From contig CALRQC020000020.1 of NCBI GenBank assembly GCA_943370215.1, positions 37,789-101,788 on the forward strand: a stretch of DNA of 64,000 bases, read 5' to 3'. The notes beneath the pieces were generated by a model, which did not search any database, was not told where the DNA came from, and was given only the letters and a program-made list of their open reading frames with translations. A program made the translations under genes and the position numbers. This document shows positions 17,914 to 26,460 of this stretch, piece after piece. This DNA is from Niveispirillum sp943370215 (lineage in GTDB: Bacteria; Pseudomonadota; Alphaproteobacteria; Azospirillales; Azospirillaceae). How positions within the stretch are numbered: the first letter of the stretch is position 1; the number at the start of each line of letters is the position of its first letter.

Positions 17914-18017
17914 ATACCAAGGTCAGGATTTCCTGACCTTGGTATCCGCGCCGACTGGCGCAGCGGCGGCCCGTGCCGCCGAAGTCAGTAAATGCTGACC
18001 AGTCAGAATTTACTGAC
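17914..18017. repeat. Hairpin cluster between the sucrose-locus receptor and amylosucrase genes
   Basis: From left to right: a perfect 15-bp inverted repeat ATACCAAGGTCAGGA/TCCTGACCTTGGTAT (17914-17945), GCGCC-GACT-GGCGC (17948-17961), GGCGGC-CCGT-GCCGCC (17965-17980), and GTCAGTAAAT/ATTTACTGAC (17984-17993 and 18008-18017) enclosing CTGAC-CA-GTCAG. It fills much of the 260-bp gap between the receptor stop and the amylosucrase start, so it may terminate or process the upstream transcript. Confidence 0.75.
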
Positions 18018-18024
18018 ACGCGTA

Positions 18025-20484
18025 TCAGAACGTGTATTTCAGCGTGGCGGTGCTGGTGCGCCCGTTGATGGAACGGGCGCGGATGATGTTGGTCTGGCCT
18101 TGGGTGATGGAACCTTCTTCCGATTCCGTCAGGCCCTTGGCATTGAACAGGTTGTTGACATTGACCGACAGCACCAGCCCTTGCGCGATGACGTAATCGG
18201 CGAACAGGTTGACCTGGGTGTATCCTGGCATCACCAGTTCATTGCTGTCCTGGGCATAGGATTTGGTGGTGCCGATGATGTTGGCGCCCAGCGTGAAGGC
18301 GTCATAGGAATAAGACGGCGTCAGTTGATAGATGAAATCGGCCTGACGGCGGGGGGTATTGCCCTTCAGCGCCGGGGTCAGCGCGTCCTTGGAAATTTCC
18401 GCATCCGTCCAGGTGCCGCCGGCGGTCACCATGAAGCCTTCGTAACGATAGCTGGCCTCCAACTCGATGCCCTTGGCCTCATAGGTGCGGTCGAAGAAGC
18501 GCTGGCTGGTCGCCTCGAAATTCTGCTCCTGCGTCTTGGCGAAGAAGCCGGTGGCAAACAGGCTGATGCCGTCGCCGCGCCACTTCACCCCGCCTTCATA
18601 CTGGTTGACCATATCCACCGCGTCTTCGGTGGCGACGGAGCCATCGGCCCGCACGCGCCCGAACAGCAGGCGGTCAGCATTGGCGCGCCCGCCCCGGCTG
18701 ATACGGGCAAAGACCGAGAGATCGGGATCGATCATGTAGTTGGCACCAACCGACCAGGACCAGTAACCCCAATCATAATTGATCGGCTGCGGGTTGGCCG
18801 TATCGATGATGGAGACGCTGCGTTCCGGAACGGAGATGCTGCCGTCGCGGTTCACATCCACCTGTGCCTGCCGGGAGGCGGTATAGGAACCGCGCGCCTT
18901 GCCCTCGTCACGGCGCAGGCTGGCATCGACATTCAACTGGCCCATTTCAAGGGCGGCCGAGACATAGGGCGCATCGATATCGTACTGGGCATCATAGCGC
19001 CGGGTGCAGCAATTGCCCCAGTAGGGCACGCCGTAACCCAGCAGGCCGCCACTGGTCTGCAAGGTGCCATTGGCGGCCACCACATCCAGCAGCCGGGCAT
19101 TATCGCCCTTCACTTCCATGACATAGGTGTTCCACAGCCAGTCCATCTCGATATTCTGGCGGGCCTTGTAGTAACCGGCGGTCAGGTCGATGGTGCTGTC
19201 ACCGGCCACGATGGCGCGGGTCAGCTTGAAGTCATTGGCGAAGTTGCTGAAATCATTGATATCCACATCGAACAGCGCCACGCGGGTGGCCAGACCATTG
19301 CCGTTCAGCGCCGACGGGTTGGTGATGCGGGTGCCGTCGGTATAGCGCAGGCTGGCGCCGGCCCCGCCAATTTCCGTGGCCAGCGCCTGGGCGCCCGTCA
19401 CCTGCTGCGGGAAGATGGAGACGAAGCCGCCATCGGTCTGGGCCATGCGCACCTTGTTGAAGATGCTCCAGCCCTCGGCCAGATCGAACTTGAACTCCGC
19501 CCCCACGGCGGTGGAGACGGGATGCATCCCGTCCTTCAGGCTGTTGGTGCGCAGGTTGTTGTTGCCGTCCAGGCCGGTATTGGTCAGGAACAGGGCGCTG
19601 TGCAGCGTCTGGTCACGCATATCCAGGCCGGGGACGGAACGGATATCCGGATCGCTGTTGCTGCCGCTGACCAGCATGGGCTGCGGCAGGAAGGAGATGG
19701 CGCGGTCATTCAGATATTTGAAATAGATGCGCGCATAGCCCTTCTCGAACTCCCGCGTCAGGTTGGCCTTCACCTGACCGCCGGATTCGGCCGTGTAGTT
19801 GGCGTTGCGCGGGCCTTCGCCTTCCCGGTAGAAGCCGCCAATATGGAAGCGCCAATTCTCATCAATATGGCCGCCGAAATCGAAATCGCCGCGCGTGGTG
19901 TCGTAATCCAGGCCGCGGGTGATGGCCAGCGAGCCGCCATCCTTCTCCCCGGTCTTGGAGATGAAGTTGATCACGCCGCCCGGCGAATTGCTGGCCAGCG
20001 TGGAGGCGGAACCACCACGGATGGCCTCCACCCGCGCCACATTGGCGTCGGCGCGCAGGAAGATGTCAGCATTACCAAAGGAGATGTCGCCGAATTCCAG
20101 CACCGGCAAGCCATCTTCGTGCAGTTGCAGGAACTTCGCCCCGCCCGAGGCGACCGGCAGGCCGCGCACGGCGATATTGGCATTGCCTTCGCCACCGCTG
20201 GCTTCCGAGCGGATGCCGGGGATATTGCGGAAAATCTCCGCCGTATTCCGCGGGGCGACCTGCAACAGGTCGTCGGCCGACAGCGCACTGACGGAGACGG
20301 AGGAGCGCATTTTGGAGGTCTGGCTGACGACGGCGGTGACGACGATTTCGTCCATCAGCAGCCCGTCTTCCTGCGGCGGGGTGGTGCCGGCCGCCGGGGC
20401 GGCATCTTGGGCAAAGACGGCGGTGAAGGCGAACGCGCTGAGGGCGGCGCCCATCGCGGACGCGCGCAGCAAGGACTTCTTCAT
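18025..20484 (-). CDS. TonB-dependent receptor of the sucrose locus, with an EF-hand loop
   Basis: 819 aa from ATG 20484 (GGGAGGAA five nt upstream). Signal peptide MKKSLLRASAMGAALSAFAFTAVFAQ, TonB box-like MDEIVVTAV, plug with IFRNIPGIRSEASGGEGNANIAVRGLP and ADIFLRADANVARVEAIRGGSASTLASNSPGGVINF, barrel ending TATLKYTF. Residues 543-554 read DVNRDGSISVPE, a canonical 12-residue Ca2+-binding EF-hand loop, presumably in an extracellular loop; a CC pair occurs about 60 residues earlier (YWGNCCTRRYD). It would carry sucrose or a sucrose-containing oligosaccharide across the outer membrane. It is divergent from the symporter gene, sharing a promoter region with LacI-type palindromes. Confidence 0.87.
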   Translation of the reverse strand: MKKSLLRASAMGAALSAFAFTAVFAQDAAPAAGTTPPQEDGLLMDEIVVTAVVSQTSKMRSSVSVSALSADDLLQVAPRNTAEIFRNIPGIRSEASGGEGNANIAVRGLPVASGGAKFLQLHEDGLPVLEFGDISFGNADIFLRADANVARVEAIRGGSASTLASNSPGGVINFISKTGEKDGGSLAITRGLDYDTTRGDFDFGGHIDENWRFHIGGFYREGEGPRNANYTAESGGQVKANLTREFEKGYARIYFKYLNDRAISFLPQPMLVSGSNSDPDIRSVPGLDMRDQTLHSALFLTNTGLDGNNNLRTNSLKDGMHPVSTAVGAEFKFDLAEGWSIFNKVRMAQTDGGFVSIFPQQVTGAQALATEIGGAGASLRYTDGTRITNPSALNGNGLATRVALFDVDINDFSNFANDFKLTRAIVAGDSTIDLTAGYYKARQNIEMDWLWNTYVMEVKGDNARLLDVVAANGTLQTSGGLLGYGVPYWGNCCTRRYDAQYDIDAPYVSAALEMGQLNVDASLRRDEGKARGSYTASRQAQVDVNRDGSISVPERSVSIIDTANPQPINYDWGYWSWSVGANYMIDPDLSVFARISRGGRANADRLLFGRVRADGSVATEDAVDMVNQYEGGVKWRGDGISLFATGFFAKTQEQNFEATSQRFFDRTYEAKGIELEASYRYEGFMVTAGGTWTDAEISKDALTPALKGNTPRRQADFIYQLTPSYSYDAFTLGANIIGTTKSYAQDSNELVMPGYTQVNLFADYVIAQGLVLSVNVNNLFNAKGLTESEEGSITQGQTNIIRARSINGRTSTATLKYTF

Positions 20485-20563
20485 ATTATTCCTCCCATAA
20501 GGATCACCTGCGGGGTCTTGGGTCTTACGTGCCGTCCCCTCGGTCACCTACGATGATAGAAAT

Positions 20564-20581
20564 CTCGCAATCGTTTGCAAG
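20564..20581. promoter_or_regulatory. LacI-family-type operator, receptor side
   Basis: CTCGCAAT-CG-TTTGCAAG is an 18-bp near-palindrome centred on CG, the form bound by LacI-family sugar repressors (TTGCAAxCGxTTGCAA type). It lies 80 bp upstream of the receptor ATG. No LacI gene is present in the window. Confidence 0.65.
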
Positions 20582-20710
20582 ATACTAAATTCAAAATTTG
20601 CTAATCTTAGGGATAGGGTAGGGCGAAACTATCTTCGCAGTTGCAGCAGCCTATGGCGAAATCACCACATACCGCGCCTTTTGCGCACAGAATTTTGCAT
20701 CGGCAGGTAA

Positions 20711-20722
20711 GCAATCGATTGC
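20711..20722. promoter_or_regulatory. LacI-family-type operator, symporter side
   Basis: GCAATCGATTGC is a perfect 12-bp palindrome within AAGCAATCGATTGCAAG, about 70 bp before the symporter ATG. It shares GCAATCG with the site at 20564. The pair brackets the divergent promoters of the locus. Confidence 0.65.
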
Positions 20723-20791
20723 AAGATTGTTGGGCTGGCGTTACCGTCCGCACAAGGTCAAAAAGCAACAATCGATATCGGGAGGAGCAGG

Positions 20792-22384
20792 ATGCTGCAG
20801 GGTCACGTCACCCTGGCGGGGCTGGACGCCGCCATCATCGGTCTTTATCTGCTGGCTGTCGTTGCCCTGGGGCTGTTCGCCTCCCGCAAGGCGACGACGG
20901 CCACCGACTATTTCCTGGCGGCGCGCAGTTCCACCTGGCCCACCATCGGGCTGGCGCTGCTGGCTTCCAACATCTCCTCCACCACGCTGATCGGTCTGGC
21001 GGGGGCGGCCTATGCGGCGGGGATTGCCGTCTATAATTATGAATGGATGGCCAGCGTTGTGCTGGTCTTTTTCTGCCTCTTCCTGCTGCCGGTGATCCTG
21101 CGCAGTCAGGTCTATACGATGCCGGAGTTCCTGGAACGCCGCTATGACGGCTCCATCCGGCTCTATTTCTCCGGCCTGACCATCTTTTTGAACATCGTGG
21201 TGGATACGGCGGGCACGCTGTTCGGCGGTGCCTTGATGTTCAAGCTGATCCTGCCCGATGTGCCGCTGTGGCAGATTGCCGGCCTGCTGGCCCTGGCGGC
21301 CGGTGCCTACACCGTGGCCGGCGGCCTGAAGGCCGTGCTGGTGACGGAGGTGGTGCAGGCGGTCATTCTGGGCGGCGCCTCCATCTTCGTGGCCATCTTC
21401 GCCTTTGACAAGGCGGGCGGCTGGGATGCGGTGATGGCCGCCGTGCCGGCCGACAAGATGAGCCTGATTCGCCCCGCCGATGACAGCAACCTGCCCTGGA
21501 CGGGGTTAATTTCCGGGGTGCCGCTGATCGGGCTGTATTTCTGGTGTACCAACCAGTTCATGGTGCAGCGGGTGCTGTCGGCCAAGAATCTGGATCATGG
21601 CCGCTGGGGCAGCCTGTTTGCCGGTTTGCTGAAACTGCCGGTGCTGTTCTTGATGGTGCTGCCGGGCAGTGCCGCCATCCTGATCTATCCGCATCTGGAC
21701 CGGCCGGATCTGGTCTATCCGACGCTGATTTTCGACCTGCTGCCGGTGGGCGTGATCGGGCTGGTGGTGGCGGGCTTCCTGGCGGCCATCATGTCGTCCA
21801 TCGCCAGCACCTTCAATTCCGCCTCCACCCTGGTGACGATGGATTTCGTGCGGCGCTTCAACCCCGATGTCTCCCAGGCGTCGCTGGTGCGAATCGGGCG
21901 GATCACCACCGTCACCTTCATGGTGCTGGCGGTGGCCTGGGTGCCGGTGGTGGAAAACCTGACCGATACGCTGTGGCAATATCTTCAGGCTGTGCTGGCC
22001 TATGCGGTGCCGCCGGTGGTGGCCCTGTTCCTGGCCGGCATCTTCTGGCGCCGCGCCAATGTGGCCGGTGCCCGGGCCGGCGTGCTGGTGGGGCTGCTGG
22101 CCGGTGGCTGGCTGTTCCATGGGGTGCAGATCGCCCACAGCATTCAGTTGCATTTCCTGCTGGCGGCCACGCTGCTGTTCTTCATCTCCCTGGCTGCCGT
22201 CATCGTGGCCAGTCTGCTGACGGCCCCGCCGCCGGCGGAGAAGACCGCAACCCTGATGTGGACGCGGGCTGATTATGATGCCGAGTCGACCGCGCTGGCC
22301 GGCCGGCCGCTCTGGCAGAATTACCGGGTGCAGGCGGTGGCCCTGCTGGCGATGACGGCGGTGATCGTCTGGCTGTTCCGGTAA
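20792..22384 (+). CDS. Sodium:solute (SSS) sugar symporter
   Basis: 530 aa, with a strong ribosome site (GGGAGGAG) before ATG 20792. It has about 13-14 hydrophobic helices and the SSS signatures: DYFLAARSSTWPTIGLALLASNISSTTLIGLAGAAYAAG near the N terminus, AGAYTVAGGLKAVLVTEVVQAVILGGAS, LIGLYFWCTNQFMVQRVLSAKNLDHGRWG, and GFLAAIMSSIASTFNSASTLVTMDF carrying the Na+-site Ser residues. This is the SGLT-like subfamily that takes up monosaccharides or disaccharides. Divergent transcription from the TonB receptor and shared LacI-type sites make it the inner-membrane step of the sucrose locus. Confidence 0.9.
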   Translation: MLQGHVTLAGLDAAIIGLYLLAVVALGLFASRKATTATDYFLAARSSTWPTIGLALLASNISSTTLIGLAGAAYAAGIAVYNYEWMASVVLVFFCLFLLPVILRSQVYTMPEFLERRYDGSIRLYFSGLTIFLNIVVDTAGTLFGGALMFKLILPDVPLWQIAGLLALAAGAYTVAGGLKAVLVTEVVQAVILGGASIFVAIFAFDKAGGWDAVMAAVPADKMSLIRPADDSNLPWTGLISGVPLIGLYFWCTNQFMVQRVLSAKNLDHGRWGSLFAGLLKLPVLFLMVLPGSAAILIYPHLDRPDLVYPTLIFDLLPVGVIGLVVAGFLAAIMSSIASTFNSASTLVTMDFVRRFNPDVSQASLVRIGRITTVTFMVLAVAWVPVVENLTDTLWQYLQAVLAYAVPPVVALFLAGIFWRRANVAGARAGVLVGLLAGGWLFHGVQIAHSIQLHFLLAATLLFFISLAAVIVASLLTAPPPAEKTATLMWTRADYDAESTALAGRPLWQNYRVQAVALLAMTAVIVWLFR

Positions 22385-22394
22385 GGGTTTTTGG

Positions 22395-22427
22395 GGGGCG
22401 GGTGGTGGTGCCCGCCCCTCTTTTTTG
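22395..22427 (+). terminator. Rho-independent terminator of the symporter gene
   Basis: GGGGCGGG / CCCGCCCC stem with an 8-nt loop followed by TCTTTTTT, starting 11 bp after the stop codon. Confidence 0.92.
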
Positions 22428-22474
22428 CGACCGGTCAGGGGTGGATTGGGAATTTCCAAGACGTTCATGCTCAC

Positions 22475-22512
22475 ATCACCGTCACCCCGGCCTTCGCCGG
22501 GGTGACGGTGAT
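22475..22512. repeat. Palindromic intergenic repeat, copy 2
   Basis: Perfect 17-bp stem (ATCACCGTCACCCCGGC and its complement) around CTTC. It lies between the convergent symporter and TonB-receptor genes. Confidence 0.85.
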
Positions 22513-22569
22513 GATAAAGGGAGGCGCATTTAACCTTTTGAAAGGAAATGCCGCTTTCCCGACAAACCC

Positions 22570-24774
22570 TCAGAACTTATACCCTGCCGTCAGGCTCCAG
22601 GTCCGGGGTTCGGCCACGGCGATGGCGGCGTTGGTGGGGGCGGTGGTGAAATAGGTCTTGTTGGACAGGTTCTTGCCGGCAAAGGTGATGTTCCAGCCCT
22701 CTTCCCCATCCAGCAGCGCGATGGAGGCGTTGATCAGGCCCGGCATCTTCGATTCCAGCAGGTTGGCCACGGTGGAATAATAATCCCCCTGGTGCTGATA
22801 GCTGGATGACAGGCGCAGCTTCACCCGGTCCTGCCAGAAACGCGGCGTGTCATAGGTGAAACCCGTCTGCACCGTCCAGGGGGAAACCAGCGGCAGATGC
22901 TTGGCACCGGCCACCGCCGCATCGGAGAGCGGGTCGAGATGGGTGTATTTATCATCCATCAGGCCCAGATTGGCGAACAGGTTCAGCCCTTCGACGGGCA
23001 TGAAGGTGACCTCCAGCTCCGCCCCATAGAGCCGCGAATCGCCGATATTGGCCACGGCATAGGAACCGGGGCCGATCTGGATGGTCTGCTGCAGGTCGGA
23101 CAGATCGTTGCGATAGACCGACAGGTTGGTGCGCAGCCTTCCGTCCAGCATGGTGGCCTTCAAGCCAGCCTCATAGGCCCAGACGGTCTGCGGGCCATAG
23201 ACGGTGCCGAAGACGGCCGGGTTGGCCACGGCCAGCCCGTTGAAACCGCCGGCCTTGAAGCCGCGGGAGACGGAGAGATAGCTGAACACATCGTCAGCAA
23301 TCTTGAAATCCAGCCCCGCTTTGGGCGTCCAGGACTCGAATGACGGATCGCGGTAGAGCGAAACCAGCGCCACCGCCGGGCCGGGGCTGAGCGGCAGGCG
23401 GTTCTGGATGGTGCCCTTCAATTCCTTCTCATCGCGCGTATAGCGCAGGCCGCCGGTGACCGACAGCCGTTCGGTCAACTGATAGCTGGCCTGGGCGAAG
23501 GCGGCATAGGAATTGGTGGTGCTGTCGATGGTCTGCGGCAGCACGGGCAGGGAGAAGCCGGGGCCCAGCACCAGCACATCCTTGAAAGTCTGCTTATTCT
23601 CTTCCCGGAAATAATACAGCCCGGTGATCCAGGTCAGGTCGCCGCCGAACCCGTCGCCCTGCAATTGCAGTTCCTGGCTATATTGGTTGGTGTCGCTGTT
23701 GGCATCACGCACCAGACCATTGGCGCGATAGCTGCCATCGGCATTGCGGATGCCGCCCGACATGTCGAACAGGAAACCATCGTCCGTGCGCACAAAGGCG
23801 GTGATCGACCGCAGGGTCATGTCGCCCAGCTCGGCGCTGACATCCAGCGACACGGCCGTCTGGTCGGTATAGCCATCCGGCATCACCGGGGAGAGGGTGG
23901 TATAGGCGTCACCGGCCAGCGGCCGCGCATCATCGGTGGTGACATGCTTTGCCGCCAGGGTGGGATAGGGGCGCGTCCAGCCGACCGGGATCAGGTTGGC
24001 CGGGCCGTCATTATCATCCTGGGTGCGGCTGACGGTCAGCGTTGCCTTCAACCAGTCACTGCCATGGAAATGCAGCTTGCCGCGCAGGGCCAGATTGCGC
24101 TGGCCGAAGACATCACGGTCCAGCGCCTGGTTATGCACATAGCCGTCCTGGTCATTATACAGCACGGAGAGCGAGGCCCCCAGGGTGCCTTCCACCACAT
24201 CGCCGCCGATGGACGCGCTGGCCTTGCGCTGGTCATAGGAACCCACACCGACCGCCGCCTCGGCCCAGCGCTTTTCCCCCGGCGTGCGGGTGACGATCTT
24301 CACTGCGCCGGAAAAGGCGTTGCGGCCATAAAGCGTACCCTGCGGGCCGCGCAGCACCTCGATCCGCTCAATATCCGCCAGTTCCAGGTTCGATCCGGCC
24401 AGCCGCCCGCGATAAACATCATCGGCATAAAAGGCGACCGCCGATTCGGAGGTGACCAGCCCGCCCGACTGTTCCGACCCGCCGCGCAGACCCACCTGCA
24501 AGGTGGAGCGGCTGGCCGTCACCGGCATCAGCACCAGATTGGGCACCACGCTGGTCAGGTCTTCGGCACTGCCGATCTGCTGGTCGGCCAGCGCATCCGC
24601 CGTCAGGGCGGAAATGGCGATTGGGGTGGTCTGCAAGGCGGTTTCGCGCCGCTGGGCGGTGACGATGATCTCCTCCAGCATCGGTCCGGCATTCTGGGCC
24701 AGGGCGGGCATGGCAAGGCTGGATAAGGCGGTCGCCAGCAGCAGCGACCGCGACAGGGGACGCGGGAAGGCCAT
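22570..24774 (-). CDS. TonB-dependent receptor, substrate unknown
   Basis: 734 aa. Signal peptide MAFPRPLSRSLLLATALSSLAMPALAQ; TonB box-like EEIIVTAQRRETALQTTPIAIS; plug with DLTSVVPNL, DIERIEVLRGPQGTLYGRNAFSGAVKIVTRTPG; barrel motifs LSVTGGLRYTRDEKELKG, YLSVSRGFKAGGFNG and a C-terminal SLTAGYKF. This is the FecA/iron-complex outer-membrane receptor type common in sphingomonads and Azospirillaceae, but family membership does not give the substrate. The start ATG at 24774 has AAGGAACC upstream. No partner gene is adjacent; the 690-bp upstream region is unusually long. Confidence 0.85.
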   Translation of the reverse strand: MAFPRPLSRSLLLATALSSLAMPALAQNAGPMLEEIIVTAQRRETALQTTPIAISALTADALADQQIGSAEDLTSVVPNLVLMPVTASRSTLQVGLRGGSEQSGGLVTSESAVAFYADDVYRGRLAGSNLELADIERIEVLRGPQGTLYGRNAFSGAVKIVTRTPGEKRWAEAAVGVGSYDQRKASASIGGDVVEGTLGASLSVLYNDQDGYVHNQALDRDVFGQRNLALRGKLHFHGSDWLKATLTVSRTQDDNDGPANLIPVGWTRPYPTLAAKHVTTDDARPLAGDAYTTLSPVMPDGYTDQTAVSLDVSAELGDMTLRSITAFVRTDDGFLFDMSGGIRNADGSYRANGLVRDANSDTNQYSQELQLQGDGFGGDLTWITGLYYFREENKQTFKDVLVLGPGFSLPVLPQTIDSTTNSYAAFAQASYQLTERLSVTGGLRYTRDEKELKGTIQNRLPLSPGPAVALVSLYRDPSFESWTPKAGLDFKIADDVFSYLSVSRGFKAGGFNGLAVANPAVFGTVYGPQTVWAYEAGLKATMLDGRLRTNLSVYRNDLSDLQQTIQIGPGSYAVANIGDSRLYGAELEVTFMPVEGLNLFANLGLMDDKYTHLDPLSDAAVAGAKHLPLVSPWTVQTGFTYDTPRFWQDRVKLRLSSSYQHQGDYYSTVANLLESKMPGLINASIALLDGEEGWNITFAGKNLSNKTYFTTAPTNAAIAVAEPRTWSLTAGYKF

Positions 24775-24880
24775 GACAGAAGGTTCCTTGAACGCAAGAA
24801 GGGGAGCGCAAAGGCGCTGAGCAGTCGGCCGGTTGCCATTTCAGTGGGGTTCCGCTTGCCGGCGAGGGAGGGCAAGGGTG

Positions 24881-24940
24881 TCAGGGGCGGGTGCTGCGGT
24901 CACCCGGTCGGCGCGTAAAACCGCATGGTGCTATCTCCAT
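24881..24940 (-). CDS. Possible 19-residue leader peptide ahead of the receptor gene
   Basis: The minus strand reads ATG through TGA as MEIAPCGFTRRPGDRSTRP, an Arg-rich peptide with a single Cys, 106 bp before the receptor start. A GC-rich hairpin follows it. There is no convincing ribosome site, so translation is uncertain. The composition and position resemble attenuator leader peptides; this is inference only. Confidence 0.3.
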   Translation of the reverse strand: MEIAPCGFTRRPGDRSTRP

Positions 24941-25219
24941 AAAGGATGGCGACAGCCCAACGGGCGCCATGCCCGTTCGGATGACAAAATTGTTACCCAA
25001 ATAGCGTGGGATTATCAGGATTGATGCGGTCTTTATCCACACAGTGGACATAATGCGCCCAGACAACGCTTGCTCAATCAAAACGCTGCGTTTTGGGGCA
25101 ATTCATCGGGCAATTTGCCTGAATTCAGATCATTCACCGGAAAAACTATAAGTATTATCAGTGTGTGTTCGGAGAGTTTTGTATTGTTTCAATACGTTGT
25201 GCGTTTTGACTTTCCTTAT

Positions 25220-25308
25220 CCCCGTCACCCCGGCGCAGGCCGGGGTCCAGGTTCGTAGAGCGAAGCGCCTGGGGCCCCTGGACCCCGGCCTGCGCCGGGG
25301 TGACGGGG
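25220..25308. repeat. Palindromic intergenic repeat, copy 3 (long form)
   Basis: Perfect 31-bp inverted repeat, arms 25220-25250 and 25278-25308, around a 27-nt spacer. Each arm contains CCGTCACCCCGGCGCAGGCC, itself partly palindromic. The total structure is far longer than needed for a terminator. Confidence 0.9.
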
Positions 25309-25467
25309 AGGATTTGGTAATATATTGATAATAAATAGAAACCTTTCAGACGGTTTCTCAGGCTCATTGGCAGATCGACTGTCCAGGGATGCAGCAGCAA
25401 GCCGCGCGTCACCGGCGCATCCGAAACCAGCGCATGAAAAACGGGCGGTCCCAACCGGGCCGCCCGT

Positions 25468-26127
25468 TCATCCCTGATCCAGCTCCGCCCCCCAATATTG
25501 GGCGCTGGTCATACTGCTGGGGAAGCCATGTCCGTTTTCCTCCTCCACCAGTTCCGCCTGCAGATCAGCCGGTTCGGTTTCCTGGCCATAGATCAGGAAA
25601 TCGCGCCAACTGGAATGCAGGAAGGTGGGCGGGAAGTGCCGGCCATTTTCCTGCAATTCATAGACGGTGGGGGCAAAGGGGGCCTGTCGCGGATGCATCC
25701 CGCATTGGTGCGGCAACCGGCTGCCCTTGGCCAGATTGCAGGCTGAACAGGAGGTGACGACATTATCCCAGCTTGTACGCCCGCCCCGGCAACGCGGGAT
25801 CACATGGTCAAATGTCAGCTCATGCGTGGGGAAAGGCTTGCCGCAATATTGGCAGGTGAAGCGATCCCGCAGGAAGACGTTAAAGCGCGTGAAGGCCGGC
25901 CGTCGGTTGGATGGCACATATTCCTTCAGGCTGATCACACTGGGCAGCCGCATGGTGAGCTGCTGCGAACGCACCGTCCGGTCATAGTGGGAGATAATGT
26001 TCACCCGGTCCAGGAACACAGCTTTCACCGCCTCCTGCCACGACCAAAGTGACAAGGGAAAGTAGCTCAGCGGACGGAAATCCGCATTCAGCACCAAAGC
26101 CGGACAACCATCAAAAGGTGGTGACAA
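25468..26127 (-). CDS. HNH endonuclease family protein
   Basis: 219 aa if it starts at TTG 26127, which has a strong AGAGGGGGTGG ribosome site; the frame stays open upstream to 26310 but those residues look like non-coding translation. The HNH core is clear: FTCQYCGKPFPTHELTFDHVIPRCRGGRTSWDNVVTSCSACNLAKG, with two CxxC zinc pairs, the DH of the active site and the N of WDNVV. The preceding PALVLNADFRPLSYFPLSLWSWQEAVKAVFLDRV block is typical of a widespread chromosomal HNH family in alphaproteobacteria with no assigned role. It is not linked to a restriction system here. Confidence 0.88.
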   Translation of the reverse strand: MSPPFDGCPALVLNADFRPLSYFPLSLWSWQEAVKAVFLDRVNIISHYDRTVRSQQLTMRLPSVISLKEYVPSNRRPAFTRFNVFLRDRFTCQYCGKPFPTHELTFDHVIPRCRGGRTSWDNVVTSCSACNLAKGSRLPHQCGMHPRQAPFAPTVYELQENGRHFPPTFLHSSWRDFLIYGQETEPADLQAELVEEENGHGFPSSMTSAQYWGAELDQG

Positions 26128-26460
26128 TTTCCACCCCCTCTGCCGTTCCGAAAATGTGCCAGCCGCCCCCTTGGCCCCCGTTCCGCGCCGCCCGCCTGCC
26201 AAAGGCAAAACGGGGCGCCGCATTCGGGGTCGAAGGCCGGCTGGAACGTGCCGATTACATATAACGGGCCGAGCCCTTCTGACAACCCGCCCCGCACAGC
26301 CCCTTCGCAATTGTCATGGGTCTGCAACGAAAATGCCACTCAACCCCTTGTGTTCCTGGGGGTGGCATACCGCCATCTCTTGCGTTCTACCAATTCCGGA
26401 CAGGGGGTGGTGCTGCACCTTGCCACGCCGGGCGGTTGGGTGTAGCGACGGAATAATCTT
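26128..26460. other. Intergenic region between the divergent HNH and gluQRS genes
   Basis: 333 bp containing the two start regions. I see no RNA gene, repeat or regulatory palindrome that I can support. Confidence 0.5.

Larger units (their letters stand above)
24775..25467. other. Long intergenic region upstream of the 22570-24774 receptor
   Basis: It holds the large inverted repeat at 25220-25308, a possible 19-codon leader ORF at 24881-24940, a hairpin CTTGCC/GGCAAG (24854-24875 read on the minus strand) between that ORF and the receptor, and the hairpin AACGGGC/GCCCGTT near 24958-24976. I looked for cobalamin and TPP riboswitch cores and could not fit either. No other gene is evident. Confidence 0.55.

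Noticed and set aside
14909..18017. Direct use of the double-hairpin array as an attI/attC-type integron site.
   Set aside because: No integrase gene, no conserved core triplets (RYYYAAC/GTTRRRY) and no gene cassettes are seen; the elements lie at gene ends of one locus.
24775..24940. A cobalamin riboswitch before the TonB receptor at 22570.
   Set aside because: The leader has CCCCACTG but not the required GCCACTG box and downstream core, and I could not build the conserved pairing.
25468..26310. Long N-terminal extension of the HNH protein up to 26310.
   Set aside because: The extra residues are Arg/Pro-rich and look like non-coding translation, while TTG 26127 has a strong ribosome site directly before the conserved domain.
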